From: Toxorhynchites rutilus septentrionalis | Lineage: Eukaryota; Arthropoda; Insecta; Diptera; Culicidae | Length of the DNA stretch: 64,000 nucleotides | Direction of reading: 5' to 3' | Assembly: GCF_029784135.1 (NCBI RefSeq) | Contig: NC_073745.1 | Span: 241,519,946 to 241,583,945 of the forward strand | In this document: positions 21,851 through 34,588 of the stretch, one piece after another | How the letters are laid out: the number at the start of each line of letters is the position of its first letter | How positions within the stretch are numbered: position 1 is the stretch's first letter | Notes under the pieces: generated by a model | Told to the model about the DNA's origin: nothing | What the model saw: the letters and a program-made list of their open reading frames with translations, nothing else | Databases searched by the model: none | Position numbers and translations under genes: made by a program

Positions 21851-24694
21851 AATATAAAAAAGTGTTATGGAGTGCCGAAATCGATTGACGGAAAAATTCA
21901 TCAATCTATCATGAAATGACTGAGCCTGGAAATTGGACAATTTTCACGATGTGCTGGATTTTAGATTTTCAATTTGTACCCCAATATGTTCCCGAAAGAC
22001 GTAATCCTACGTCAACAATTGAAAACAATCTCTATTCTAAGCATTGCAAAATAAATTAACCTTTCGAGTAAAATCTTTGCGAATTAGCGTAGTTTCTTTC
22101 GCCAATGGGTGATGTCAACAACAAACCCCTGCTTGGGCAGTGATGGTTTTTGTTTTTTTGTGTTTGAAAAAGTTTTTAATTGAAGTAAGACTTGTCGAGG
22201 AAAGAAATTGCGGGAAGCAATTTGAAATATCTCTACGCACCTATTACAAAAAAAAGGAAATTATATGATAAAAAACTATTGCATTATTGGATGAGAAATA
22301 TGTTGAATCTAAGCGGAAATCTCACGTTATTCTTAGTCTATTGGCGTAGGTAATCTGTACTTTCCCAGCTGTGACATCTAAAACGAGCGAGTAACGTAGC
22401 GACGAGGCACAATTTATCGGATAACGGGGAAACCGTTGTTTTTCGTGTTATCTATTCCAGTTTCGCTTCAGACAGCGAACAGTCAACAGCGTATGTGAGG
22501 GCTCAAAGTTGTTTTTGAGTTTCCAAAATAGCTTCCTAAAACCTTTTAGAAGCATGTTACGATAAAATCACTAAAACCTTCTACTGAAGAGTTAATCTTT
22601 GAATTAACCTAATATTATTATATGTTATCAACAGACAAATCGAATAAAACAATTTCGTAGTCCTGCGTCAAGGATGCGGTCGTCTCTTGAACATCATTCT
22701 TTTATTTTTTACCATTTTTGGGTGTCTTGTCACATGTTGTTACGATAGTCAAACAACACGCTTAGGCTAAAATGAATGAGTTACAATTATCCTTGAACAA
22801 ACATATCCTGACCAGGGTTTCCATAATAAAATATGTGTTCTTGGCCTAAAAATCTTTTCATTCCACTTTTATTTTCAGAAAATCTTCATTGATCTCTCTC
22901 GAGTGGCGTTCCAAGAGGAACTTTTGCCGTCACAACATAGATAAGGTGATTTACAGTTGTTTTATAGGATATTTTTAAGGATTCACATATGTATTATAAA
23001 AGTTTATAAAATTTACCTTGTATTGGTGTCAATGCGCCCCTCATTTGATCTAACTTTTAATCAACCACCAGATGATTATTTGGTACGTATTCAGGCCTTT
23101 TATGGATTATGACACTGACAAATATTGTAAACATCATGGTAATCTAAATAATTTAATTTATGCATCTCGATGACCTCAATTCTTGTCATGGTTTGTTCGA
23201 TGGTGTTGATTTGTCCACATGGTTACTATGGCATCCGTTTGGCGCGAATCAGAAATAAAGTTCCTCTGTGTTGAGTGCTGTACACTTTTGAAATGCCCAA
23301 GAAAAGGTAATATTCTGAAGAAACCCTAAATTTTGAATGGATCAATTTGATGACTGTAAACTCAAGCAATGATGATATGATATCTACTTGAATTTTTTTT
23401 TATTCAAAAAAGATTATTTCTAAAATCGGACAAACCATGATCATAATTACTCTTTGAATAAAATCGTTAAAAAACATAAAATTTGAATAATTTGAACGCC
23501 TTACGGTATTATTAGCAAACTAGAATCTTGGGGCTTCTGAACAAACGTCTTGATTACATATGATTTTCACAAAGGAAAATCGATTTGCATTTACTAGTTG
23601 CGTGAAAACACCTTAAATCGTACATACCAAGATCATTTAACACGTTGAGTGAAACGCGGTTTTATAGCGACTTTCCCGTCAGGCCACGCGCTGATGTCGT
23701 AGTACAGCAATACGAAGTGTAGTAATGGAAAATTAAAATTTACTCGATGGAAATTTTTAAACGTATTAGGGCCATCGTTTCTTATCGTAAAAAGGTATTC
23801 CTGCTCGAAAGCAGTAAAATTTCTGCAAAAAAAAAATAAATAAATTTCTTCCTTTATCATCATATTTTATACTGTCAGTCACCGGTGGCTGAGGCGGCCT
23901 GAACGGAAAGCTCGGTGTCAGTCACCGATGTTATAGGGGTTTTTATACGATCGCATTGCAGAAATAGTATTACGAAATTATTTTATTAAAATCCCATGTT
24001 TACCAATTCGGATATTATCTAAGAAGTTTTATGAAAAAATCTTATGTGAAAAGTTTTGGTGACCCTGATGGTTTGTGTGGTTTTATAGAAGCAGTTGAAG
24101 ATGGATGATTGATGACTTATTCTTGGGCTCGCGAGAACAATACTCAAACTTTGCCGCAATTTGTATCCTTATATCAGGCACAGACTAGGTCACTGGTATA
24201 TTACGTTTCATCGGCACTATTATTCCTGATTTCTTAACTACTTGTTTCTTCCTTTGGCAACACCCAAAAACAACAACAATGCGTGCATGTCATGCAGAAA
24301 TACAGAAGCATTCTTCACCAGACGACAAGAAATCGACACGGTGTGCTCCCACTGAACAAAATTATAACACTATTTGTCATATCTACCACTCTTCCTATGT
24401 ATCGAGCAAAGCCGCTGTGTCTTTCCTATTGCTTATGCTAAAAATAGACAATACTGTTCTCTGATTGCTAGCTGCAACAAGAATGGAATATGTCATCGGG
24501 AATGCCTTATGTATACCAAATGCGTCGAAAACGGACATGCAATACACTAAATTAAGATCTCTACTGTCAACAAATGTCAACCGTTTGAAAGCAAGCGATT
24601 GACCAGAAACGTCCTGAATTGGCCAACAGAAGAGGCATCGTGTCCCATCAGGACAGCACAAGGCCACGCAATTCCGAGAGTCCGGGCCTGGAAC
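21851..24694. other. Lasp intron, mostly unassigned
   Basis: Holds two pieces of the recurrent motif (21995-22015, 22656-22692) and a dispersed repeat at 24240-24420 that is also found near 60490-60600. GTCAGTCACCGGTGGC and GTCAGTCACCGATG form a close direct pair near 23875-23930. Open frames are short and show no domain. Confidence 0.45.
24240..24420 (+). repeat. dispersed repeat shared with 60490-60600
   Basis: Shared blocks are CTTTGGCAAC, AACAACAACAATG, GTGCATGT and CACCAGACGACA, in the same order and spacing. Function unknown. Confidence 0.55.
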
Positions 24695-25971
24695 CAAGGT
24701 TACCATATCTACAGAATAATATGTATTTCTACAGATTTTTTCGACTTTTTGAGACCAAGAATCTGTAGATACAGATTACAGATTTTTGGGGTATCATACA
24801 GAATATACAGATTTTTAAAGAACGTTCCAATGAAAGTTACGACTTGATGTTAATACTATTTTCCCCTTTCACCCATTTTGTTCTTATAACCTTCTAATCT
24901 GTTCAAATGAGAATCATCTGTTTTCGACATTCATATGTAGCATGATGTCCTACATTCTTATGCAAACGCCTGCGTTATTGGTTAGCGTTATCTATATAAA
25001 TCAAAGTGGAACGCCAAATGTGTTGGTAAGCGCAAACCCCGAGTATGGAATGGTCTTATTTGAGGCGGTTTTATTTTGTTGTATTCGACTCTGCCCGTAG
25101 AATATTTTTTAAACTTTGAGGGAAAGTTCGAATGAAATTAATTATATGTTCTTGAATGACATTGTTGTTAGCTTGATTGAATTTTGTGTTTGCGGTATTA
25201 GGCTGCGTGTTTCGTTGGTGTGAGGCGAAAATAGCAAATTGATTCTCAGGTAGAATAACGCGCTTTGAAAATAAAAATTATGAATGAAAACTTACTTTTT
25301 CCTATCAAACATGTATTCCGTATAACGGAGAAATATGTTATTTGCAAGTGAATCAAGAATCGTGTCTGAAAACAAATTTATATAATAATAACGAGCTTTG
25401 ATAGAAGTACTAGGAAATTTCTAGTAAAAGAAAAATTGTAAAATACCAATTAGAAGACCAATCAATGAAGAGTTCTGCGATTAAACCCACAACTATTCGC
25501 TTATTAAGAAAACGTGAATGTGAACGTGAAATAATTCATATAAAAAAATCAGTTTTGGGCGGGACGATGTTCACCGGGTTACCTAGAAATAAATAAATAA
25601 CACTGCTTAGCTCAGCTTAGCACAGAAAATGTGAAATACAAAAGTGTGCTCATACTCACGTGAAATTTCATTTGCTTTCAAAGTTTTTTAAATATTAAAA
25701 AAAAAATCTAAAAGAAAGACCGAGACGTTTTGGCAGGATTACATTTTCGATAAAACACGTTCTCGTTCTCTTGCCAAATTTTGTGTGTTTTATGATTGGA
25801 CATTTTATGATGGTTTTTTTTATTCAAAAAACATTTTTGCTCAAACCATAGAAAATGTTGAATTTACCGGCAACAAAATGGCTTTCACATTTGATACAGA
25901 TTTCAATACCGATTACTAAGATATAAAGTTTTTTTTAGACTAAAAATACAGATTTTATCATGGCAACCCTG
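24695..25971. mobile_element. hAT-like non-autonomous element
   Basis: The ends CAAGGTTACCATAT and CAGGGTTGCCATGAT (reverse complement of the right end) are inverted repeats of the hAT type. The flanks CCTGGAAC (24687-24694) and CCTGGATT (25972-25979) fit an 8-bp target duplication with two changes. Subterminal boxes of (T)ACAGATTTTT recur at both ends. No transposase remains. A fragment of the minisatellite-type family is nested inside at about 24985-25592. Confidence 0.65.
24985..25592 (-). mobile_element. nested head region of the minisatellite-type element
   Basis: In minus orientation it reads the head (ACCCGGTGAACATCGTCCCG), then AATCGCAGAACTCTTCATTG, and ends near AACGCCAAATGTGTTGG. 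This matches the plus-strand copies at 18009 and 30781 in the same order, without the tandem units or tail. Confidence 0.7.
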
Positions 25972-25979
25972 CCTGGATT

Positions 25980-27240
25980 CAAGCTATTATCACTTTTTTC
26001 TCGCATTGCTAAATTTCCAGAGTGATAGGAAATCATGATCAAGAGAAGATGGTAAAAATCTATTGCTAGAGTTTTTCGCCAATAAGGACAATAAGGACCT
26101 CTATGATAGAGACATTATTAAACTACTTTTAGAATGGCAAAAAAATTCCAACAACCAACACCTGTACAACGAGCTTAAACTTGAAATTGTATTATCGATA
26201 TTAAGCGAGATATTGATCACTAAAGCCAGCTACCGAGAAAATAATGGATAACTTTTTCCCCAACCTAATATATTGTACCTCGTTGTTGAAATAATTATTC
26301 GTTATGGAAAGCACAAAAGTGTACAGAACAAATGTTAATGCTTCCAATTTTCGTTGATTTTCACTGTTTACAAATAAAGGAATCATAATTTATCAAACAC
26401 TATCCGATTCGATCGGTATGTGATATGGATGTATGACAAAAATAGTGATTAACGTTAAAGTTATTTCATAAAAACGTGACCAAATTTATTTCAAATTTCG
26501 AACGTAAAAACTATAAAACATAACCGAAAGATTGATTGAATTTCCAGGATGAAGAATTTTAAGAAAAAAAATCTTTAAGTGAATTTTTCAAATCTCAAGT
26601 ATTTTCCTGAACTCCCTAAAAGCATCCGTTCTCGAGACATTCAAATTTAAGTTTGAATTATTCACAAAAATTACACTCTTTTTCGAAGTTATTCAAGTTC
26701 CCTCAGTAACAACGATAGGTTCTATGGAATCATTGAAGTGTAATCAAAATTCAGATGTTCACGGTCCAACAATGAAAGGAAAACGAAGAATGGTTTTTGA
26801 GTTATTCAAAATTTAATTCTAATTCATGTTAAAAAAATATGGTGATAAGCTAGTTGATTTAATTTGGTGGAAAACAAAACTCAACAAAAGAAAGCATTTA
26901 CTCCATCATCGTTTAAAATCATGCAACGCTTTGCTCGGATGAAATCTCACCCGCACTTTGTTCCAGGGTTATACATAAAAAGACGCGGTGAACAGTTTTT
27001 TCTACTAAGGGTAGCGGGGTTTTTCTTTGTTATCATTATGACGCAATGAAAAAAATGAAAATAACATTTTGCATCAGCGATTAAGCGTTTAGCCCATCTG
27101 TAGGAAATCATCTCCAAGATAAACACAAAAATGAATAATTAGTTGTTTGTTTGTCGCTTTGTTTTATGACTCGTGAAGCAGCTACGACGTGAGTTTATGA
27201 ACAGAAGAACAAGACGCCTCGTTAGTCGTCGGAAGCCTAC
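25980..27240. other. Lasp intron flanking the 27 kb exon
   Basis: An open frame at 26063-26251 encodes a K/N/L-rich peptide that I do not recognise; it could be a piece of an unknown element. The rest is A/T-rich and featureless. Confidence 0.4.
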
Positions 27241-27373
27241 CTGTGTGACTTTCCCTTTCAGCTTCTCGAAGTCGGCGTGGTATTGGACGTTTGACTGAAT
27301 TTTGGTATTTTCCGCTATCCGCTTTAGTTCCGGCGTTTCCGCAATTGTGGTGGCTTTGGCTTTTGGGATGTGC
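27241..27373 (-). CDS. Lasp: Lasp exon: end of LIM region and first nebulin repeat
   Basis: A 133-nt exon. The acceptor has a strong pyrimidine tract (TTTCTCTTTCCATCGATTGC then AG, ending at 27374) and the donor is CAG|GTAGGC (GT at 27240-27239). It starts with the third base of a split codon and ends in phase 0. The 44 codons read HIPKAKATTIAETPELKRIA, then ENTKIQSNVQYHADFEKLKG and KVTQ. HIPKAK follows the last LIM-domain cysteine/histidine segment in insect Lasp, and the remainder is the first nebulin repeat. Joined to 13189-13054 it continues ...KVTQ-VADDPETLR. Other-frame ORFs over this exon are shadows. Confidence 0.9.
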
Positions 27374-28950
27374 CTGCAATCGATGGAAAGAGAAAAAAAA
27401 AACGTAAACATAAATATTGTGGTTTTGAGCAGTCTCTGTGCGGAGGAAATCATTGATCCGGGGGATTTAAATTTTAACATCCGTGACGGGAAGCTTGATT
27501 ACCTCAAGGAAACGATTATAACCGACGTCACTATCGGGTAAGGCTCAACAAGCATGTGTATACAACAAACAAAAGGGTTGCTGCTTCGAGACTGGCGACC
27601 GCGCTACACCTTCTCTGCAAACATTGTAATTATATGCATACTTGGCATTCCTCTCCTGACTCTTTCGGGTATAGAGCGCGAAGGTGGAACGGGTTTTACC
27701 GGCTGCTGCACCAAGAATGGTATACGAGAAAGGATTGTTGATCCTTACATCATCGGATGAATAAGAAGAAATAAAAACGCAAGGCAACTGGCGTCTCTTT
27801 CGCTACAGTGGAGCGCGCGAAAACCGATCCATCCATCGCACCGTGTGGGGTTTGAAATGTACCACCACAAGGGGCAGAGATTTGGCGGACGAAGTATGTT
27901 TGCTCAAGAGGCGGCTTGTGCAAGCATCGGCCTCAACATGTATGGTTTTGAAATTGAACCCTATTTTTATGAGAAAATCACTGAGAGTATTCCAACGAAA
28001 ACTTTCTTCCTTCGGCTTGAAGGTTTTCCAAGCAGGCGAGACAAGGCAAGAGGAAAACATAAGACGCTCGATTTGGCATCTGGTTGAGATGCACAAGAAA
28101 AGAGCATAGGCCACGAGAAATATGATATGTGCATCTGAGGGGAACCAGGCGCTGGTTAAAGCATTCCCGTTCTGGTTCTGCGGAAGTAATATGTGGGATT
28201 TGAATGGCAATAAATGGTTAGAGTTGATGGACATTCTTCTATTTTTCGGTTTATTTTGATTTAGTTTTTCATTCTGAAAAAGCAGGCAATTTGGCATATT
28301 TGCATTCTACTTCTAATCGCACTTATTATCGTTGTCCTCTTCGAAAGGTCTCCTGTAGTGCTTTTCGGTGACGCAATAGCAGCGACCATTCATGTATACC
28401 CATGTATTGAACTCTTGAAATTTAAAGTGCCCATTCCGACGAGAGCCACTCGATCCATTTTGAGAAAAATTTTACAGCAGGGACACATAATGTCACGTAA
28501 AACTACTTACGAGTTGAAGAGCTTGACATGATATGAGTGATATTTGGCATGATCTTCTGAGTGAGCTAACAGCATCCTCGATGATGGAGACTCGAGGGCA
28601 AAGGTTTTCAACGATCCAATATTACGACAGCAGTGGAGACTTTGTAGGAAACTAAACTTGTGACAAAAATTCCACTATTTTTGGACATTACATTTATAAA
28701 TTTGTTTCGTTTTAATTTTGTTTAGTTTTTTTCGTTTTCGATTCTGGAAGTTTTTCCGTTGAACTACGTCTTTCATGAAACGTTTTCATAAAATAGTATA
28801 TTTTTGCATCACATGTAAACATTGGTGCTGTTTTTGTTTTTTTGCGTTGCCAAATGAAGATTGAAGTGGTAACCTATTGTTGTGTTTAGTTTATTAGAAA
28901 TGTGGAATAATGGCGGCTATGGAATAGTTGTTTTGGATCGTCTAATTGGC
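27374..28950. other. Lasp intron upstream of the 27 kb exon
   Basis: I looked for the LIM exon in minus orientation and found no WHK / CxxC pattern. The ORFs at 27545-28297 overlap one another on both strands and have no recognisable domain. A half-copy of the recurrent motif lies at 28761-28778. Confidence 0.45.
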
Positions 28951-29130
28951 CTTTTTCAAGGCTGGATGGGAACAGAAAATAAGTACAAAATACGAAGTAC
29001 TTTGCGATTCTAAAAACATAGAGTAAATTATTGTTGAACTTTTTTAAACTTTTTCAAGGCTATATGGGAACGGAAATTAATTACAAAGTACTCAGTACTT
29101 TGCTATTCTAAAAACATAGAGTAAATTATT
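28951..29130 (+). repeat. tandem duplication, about 82-bp unit
   Basis: 28951-29032 and 29050-29130 are two diverged copies: CTTTTTCAAGGCT, ATGGGAAC, TACAAA, AGTACTTTGC, then ATTCTAAAAACATAGAGTAA. They are separated by 17 bp. Confidence 0.85.
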
Positions 29131-30780
29131 TGTAAATATTGTAAATAATTTACTTCAATCATTACAACGCATTCCAGTATAAGCTAAACCAAAACGTGAC
29201 ACATTTATTCCAACACCAACATGGAAAATTGTATTGTCTATCGCGTAGCGTATCGATTTTATTTGAGCACGATTTTTGATAAAAAAATAAAAAAAAAATA
29301 TTTATATAGCCGCCGTTTTTCAAATCAAATTTTGAAAAAAAGAATGATAATACATTTTTACATACTGTAGCCAAACTAAAAACTAAAACGGCAGCATAAT
29401 TATCAAGACGAATGTTCCGCCAGCGAGCACACAACAACCAGCGCCCTCATAAACAATATTTTTAATCACCCAACATTTTTAATTACCTACAATTATACCC
29501 TACAATAATTTGAACACTTAAATAAATCTCGAATGACGTCGAATCGTCATAAACCCATCTCTGGGTCGAGGTGCTTCTCATTAACCATACAAGTCGATTC
29601 GAAATTATTTACTATATATTTGATATGCTAGTAAATTACATTACAATTTCATTCGTTCTGTACCTTTCTGTGTTTTCCTGTCCGTGTCGTCGATAACAAA
29701 CAGATAATGAAGCCGCGAGGCAACGCTTTACATAGTTTTGCGAACCAATCGAAATAATTATTGTCTCCAATTCGTTTTTTGCTGATGTGCAGCACATGCA
29801 GCACATTTGCCATCTCTGCCGATCTTGTTGAGATTGATACTTTTAATGACTTTTAATTCAATGACTGTGAAAAAAGCATTTGGATACTCCAATAAAAACA
29901 AACCATTAAACGAAATATAAAATAAAACACTGATTTTGCACTTCAAAATCAGAAAAACAAGTTTTATACCAATCAACTGCCAAAAATCAAATCAGAGCTG
30001 CGGAGGGAATCGAAGCATAAACTTTTTTCGAACCCACATAAAAAAAGATTCGAGGATAAATCTCCGATTATGTTAATATATCGAGCGAATCTTACCACTT
30101 TTAAATGCACTATTTATAGCCTGAAATATTTGCTGTAAACAATGCTCGGTTTTCACCATGAGGAGGGCATACCATTTAGCCAGACTGGTCCAGGGAGGAA
30201 GATTTGTAGAGTCCCGAAAAATTCTGATTTATCGAAAAGACTTAAATAAATATTTGATTTCTATCATCAAATTTCGATTTGTCAATAGTCAACGCCCACA
30301 GCCTAAACCACAGACGAATTGGCATTCGGTATTCACCATAAACAAAAACATATCAAGTCACTCATCTTCAGGGCAAATGCATCGTCAGAATTAATTTATA
30401 GAAAGCGGACGATGGAGGAAGCCACGCGAGCATAAACAAGCTAACAATTAAAGGCAGGAGCGGTCTCGTTCGCCAGGCACATAACCGAGCAAGCTGATTT
30501 TAATTAACAGCAGGGTTTCCATCCGAGATGGATTGTAATGCATACGCGCACGTGATCATAACCAGTGGCGAGGATGCCGAATAACATCAGGAGGGAAGTC
30601 TATCATTTTCAAAACACCATCAAACGCTGTAACCAGATTGCCGATCGATCGCATTCGTGGTTAATAAACGCTTTTCGATTGAAGGAAAGATTTAAGAGTT
30701 TGATTTACAAACTACCGAGGGAACCGCTTCATGAAAGTGATGCACCACGTTTGAAATCAGCAAACATCTTTATTGACTTC
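29131..30780. other. Lasp intron or upstream region, unassigned
   Basis: Largely non-repetitive A/T-rich DNA. The ORFs at 29162-29437, 29758-29976, 30158-30394 and 30565-30783 have no domain I recognise. Confidence 0.4.
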
Positions 30781-32003
30781 TAGCTGACCCGGCAAACTTC
30801 GTTCCACCCAACATTTGGTTTTTGTTATCAATACCTTCAAACATTCCCTTTTTCTTACTATGAGTACGTTAATGGGTCCAATCGCAGAACTGTTCATTGA
30901 TTGATCTTCTAATCGACCCCTTTGAATTTACCTTTTACGATAAAATTCCTAGTATTTCTAACAAAACTCACCATTATAATATCAGACTATTTTCAGACAC
31001 AATTCTCGTTCAAGATTTTTCAACCACTTGCAAATAACATGTTTCTCCGTTACATGGAATAAATGTTTTATACAGAAAATAGGATAGGATAGGATAGGAT
31101 AAAGACAGCCCTAAATCGGACAATTCCTTCCTCGAGTTTTGCTCTTATCAACACATTCGGCGATTATTGGTATAGATAGAAGAAGATATAGGAGTGCGTT
31201 TCATCACATTAAAATCCATTTCCATCTTCGAACAAAGATCAATTTCGCTACCGCAAACATCAAATGGACTAACAGCACTTGTCACTATGTAATTGTAGAA
31301 TATATGGGAATTTGATTTTCCTAATTTTCCTTCTTTCCTTCAGAGTTTTACGAAAACTTTCAATTGTCATGTTTGGTTGGAACATTTTTGGTTGAAATAT
31401 GTGTAATATTTTTATGGGACCCCCTCTCCATTCCAGAGGAGGGAGGGGTGTCATACAATCATGGAAACATTTCTCATACCCAAAAACCCTCACATCCCAA
31501 ATAGTGCTTGATTAGTTCTCGAGTTATGTAGAAGTTTGTGTTTGTGTGCCCCCTGTAAATTGTGTTTCAATTGTATGGCAGCCCCCCCTTAGAGAGGGAG
31601 GTGGAGTGTTTAACCACCATAGAAACATTTATTGTACCCTAAAACCTCCATATGCCCAATTTGGTTCGATTTGCTTGATTAGTTCTCGAGTTATGCAGAA
31701 ATTTGTGTTTCATTTGTATGGCAGCCTCCCCTTAGAGAGGGGGGTGGAGAGTCTAACCATCATTGAAACATTTATTGCACCCTAAAACCTCCAAATGCCT
31801 AATCTGATTCCATTTGCTTGATTAATTCTCGCTTAGTGCAGAAATTTGTGTTTCATTTGTATGGCAGCCCCCCTTTGGAGAGGGGGGTGGAGAGTCTAAC
31901 CACCATAGAATCATTTATAGCACCCTAAAACCTCCACATGCCAAATTTCGTTTCATTTGCTTGATTGATTCCAGAGTAATACAGAAATTTGTGTTTAATT
32001 TAT
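30781..32003 (+). mobile_element. minisatellite-bearing repeat element, short copy
   Basis: Same head, body and order as 18009-19943, with about four tandem units (31410-32000) and no CAGA tail, so it is 3'-truncated. The body at 31079-31101 contains an (AGGAT)n run that is absent from the longer copy. Confidence 0.75.
31079..31101. repeat. (AGGAT)n microsatellite
   Basis: Four perfect AGGAT units inside the short minisatellite-bearing copy. Confidence 0.9.
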
Positions 32004-32982
32004 ATGATGTGATGTTTTATCGACACGGAACATACAGATTGTTCAATTTTGGAAAATCACAAATGTAGGGAAGCAAACTTTTGATAATTTTGACTATAAC
32101 GTGCGTATCAATTTGGCACGTAAGATTGGCTCTCTTGAAAGTTAGTTCGATCCGTCAACAGCGATTCGCACTTATCGATTGATGTGTTATAAACGAGTTC
32201 GTTATATTAAGCGACACAGTTGATGTACCTATGCGTAATTTAGTCGCGACCTAAAGCTACCACTCAACACTCAACGCAATAGTAGGAAGCACTTTATTTA
32301 GTTCAATTTTGCATACACACCGTGCGTTACATTTTCACGTGGGCATGCGATATACATATATTTTAAAATTCGCAAATGATGTCTTGTGTTCGTGCCTTCG
32401 GAATGAGCTATACCTGGAACCGGTTCACGATCGCTGCTATGCGGAGCGAAATTCATCAACTACATCGCGCAATTTGCTCGTCGACTTCGTTCATACATCT
32501 CCGGCGGGCAACACATTAGTACCTCGCGATGTGTGCTGACTCCCAACACGTGCTACTGGCACGTATCGATCCTTTCCGTTATTGCCATCTCGGGTCGGAG
32601 CTAGTGGAATCGTTTTATCCCCAATCGACAACCAAACGTGCCAACCAAGTGCAACAACTCTGAGCGAAAGTATGGAATGGTTAGGGGAAAAAAGCTAAAC
32701 AGAAACAAAACCGTTGTAGTTTAATTGCACAAATAAGCTACATGACTTTTATGACCCCCCTCGGGTATACCACGCCTCCTTCTCGCGACGAAATCGCGCC
32801 CATCGTTGCCTTTCCGCGGAGAGAGACCCTATATTGCAGCCGAAGGAGAGCTCTCTGTTTGCTCGTTAATCTTTCATGTCTAATTTAAAGGGGTCTAATC
32901 ATACGGAAATAAAGTACTTCAGGGATAAGAGTAGAAAAAAAGAACAGCACAGAATCATGACACCGTTATATTTATGCTTTAA
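32004..32982. other. low-repeat region, possibly regulatory
   Basis: Mostly unique-looking sequence. A GC-rich patch with CpGs lies at 32755-32865 (CTCGCGACGAAATCGCG; TTTCCGCGGAGAGAG). No domain in the ORF at 32309-32539. It could be an intronic enhancer or alternative promoter, but nothing here proves it. Confidence 0.35.
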
Positions 32983-33219
32983 CCCTTTCACTGCGGTGTT
33001 TTTCACGCATGTCGGTCACTGTGTTGCAGTCACTAATGAGGAAGTCTCCGGGTTTTTTGTTACCACTTTAACTATTTAAAAAATATAAATTGTAAATGCA
33101 CCGAAAATAAGAATTTATCATATTATTATTACAGTGATAGAAGGAAAAAACAATACAAATTCCGATGGGAAGTGGGGGCTTCATGAGAGCGTATGTCTAC
33201 GGTTTTCGTAGTGAAAGGG
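32983..33219. mobile_element. 237-bp piggyBac-type MITE flanked by TTAA
   Basis: TTAA at 32979-32982 and 33220-33223. Inverted ends CCCTTTCACTGCGG and CCCTTTCACTACG (right end reverse-complemented). A CCCT-type end plus TTAA duplication is the piggyBac pattern. Non-coding, and almost the same length as the TTAA MITE at 10791-11028, although the ends differ. Confidence 0.75.
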
Positions 33220-33223
33220 TTAA

Positions 33224-33867
33224 TATACTTTCTCCTCTATCGGCACTGGAGAGGCGCCACAAGAGAGCGCAATCATGGAACAAATATCCACACTCATCTA
33301 AACACTGGCTACTGGTTGATGAAGCGAACTAATCTGTCCGTTGGTTCGGGATATTTGCTTTACATCTGAGATTACATAACATACATCACTGCTACCGGTA
33401 TCAGGCATATCTAAGATGTGATGTATTTGCACACAGCGTGCGCTCACGGATCGCTATTTTTGGAGTTCATTTCTTATTTTCAATTGAAATTATTCAAAGT
33501 TACAGAATGCTTCGTTTATTTTAAATTTTTTATATTTTAGTAGCGCCACAATTTTTTTTGGAAAAACTGAATCTTTTAAGACAGAAGGCATTTGGACTTG
33601 ACGATGAGATTCTGTATTATTGGAGGATTAGATACAATGTTGAAAAAGGGAATATTCGTACACCCATAATTAATTTTAAGCACATCTTTTTACATCCTGA
33701 TGTATAACATTGAAGGAGCTTAAAAATAACAAAAAATGTGCTATCCTTTCTTACTGGTACAGCATTTACTCAAGCGAGAGACGAGTTTGTTTATAATGCA
33801 TATGCTACAGCAATATAAGAGCGAAACAAGAGACACATAAAAAATGTTCACCACCTCGAAAAAAACA
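33224..33867. other. unassigned sequence between MITE and foldback
   Basis: No gene or clear repeat seen. Confidence 0.4.
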
Positions 33868-34588
33868 CCGTATGCCAAATATCAGCTCAATCGGACTTAA
33901 GAGAGAGTGGCGCAAAGCGGTCAAAGTTTGAGTTTTTCGAAAATCGAAAAATCACCCAAGGGGAGTAAAGGAAATCGTGGTTTTCGAAAAAAGAATTTGT
34001 GATGCAAAATATCTTAAAATTGCATGAAACGTCGAGATTTACTGTTATCTCGAAAAAAATTGTCAAAAAAAAAATTTCTTTTGGAACTTTCGTTTCTCCG
34101 TCTGCAAAGTCGACTTTTGACAAAAAAAAAATCAGATAACTGTAAATCTCGACGTGTCATGCAATTTTAAGACATTTGGCATCAAAAGAAATCTTTGAAA
34201 ACCCCGATTTCCGGTGATTTTTCGGTTTTCAAAAAACTCAACTCTGCAACACTAATAAATGAAGTTCGGATGAGGTAATATTTCGCATGGGGTATATTAT
34301 TGTGCAAATCAACATTTCGTAGCATGTTCCGAATGAAAAAGCGAGATAACTATTTTTATTGGCACTTAAAACAATACGTTTCGTCTCGTATTCCGAAAAA
34401 AAACTAAGTCCCAGAGTTTCGATTTTTGACAGATTTAATTTTAAGACATTTGGCTTCAAAATTTTTTTTTCGAAAACCCCGATTTCCTTTACTCCCCATT
34501 GGGTGATTTTTCGATTTTCAAAAAACTCAAAATTTGACCGCTTTGCGCCACTCTCCCTTAAGTCCGATCGAGCTAATATTTGGCAAAG
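33868..34588. mobile_element. foldback element related to 9979-10745
   Basis: The left arm (33868-34020) is inverted at 34437-34588. Shared blocks are CAAATATCAGCTCAATCGG, GAGTGGCGCAAAGCGGTCAA, AAATCACCCAAGGGGAGTAA and their complements. A second partial inverted copy sits at 34127-34235, so the unit has three arms. It abuts the next inverted-repeat element at about 34590. Confidence 0.7.

Noticed and set aside
26063..26251. 62-residue ORF that looks coding-like
   Set aside because: No recognised domain, no splice context, too short to support as a gene.
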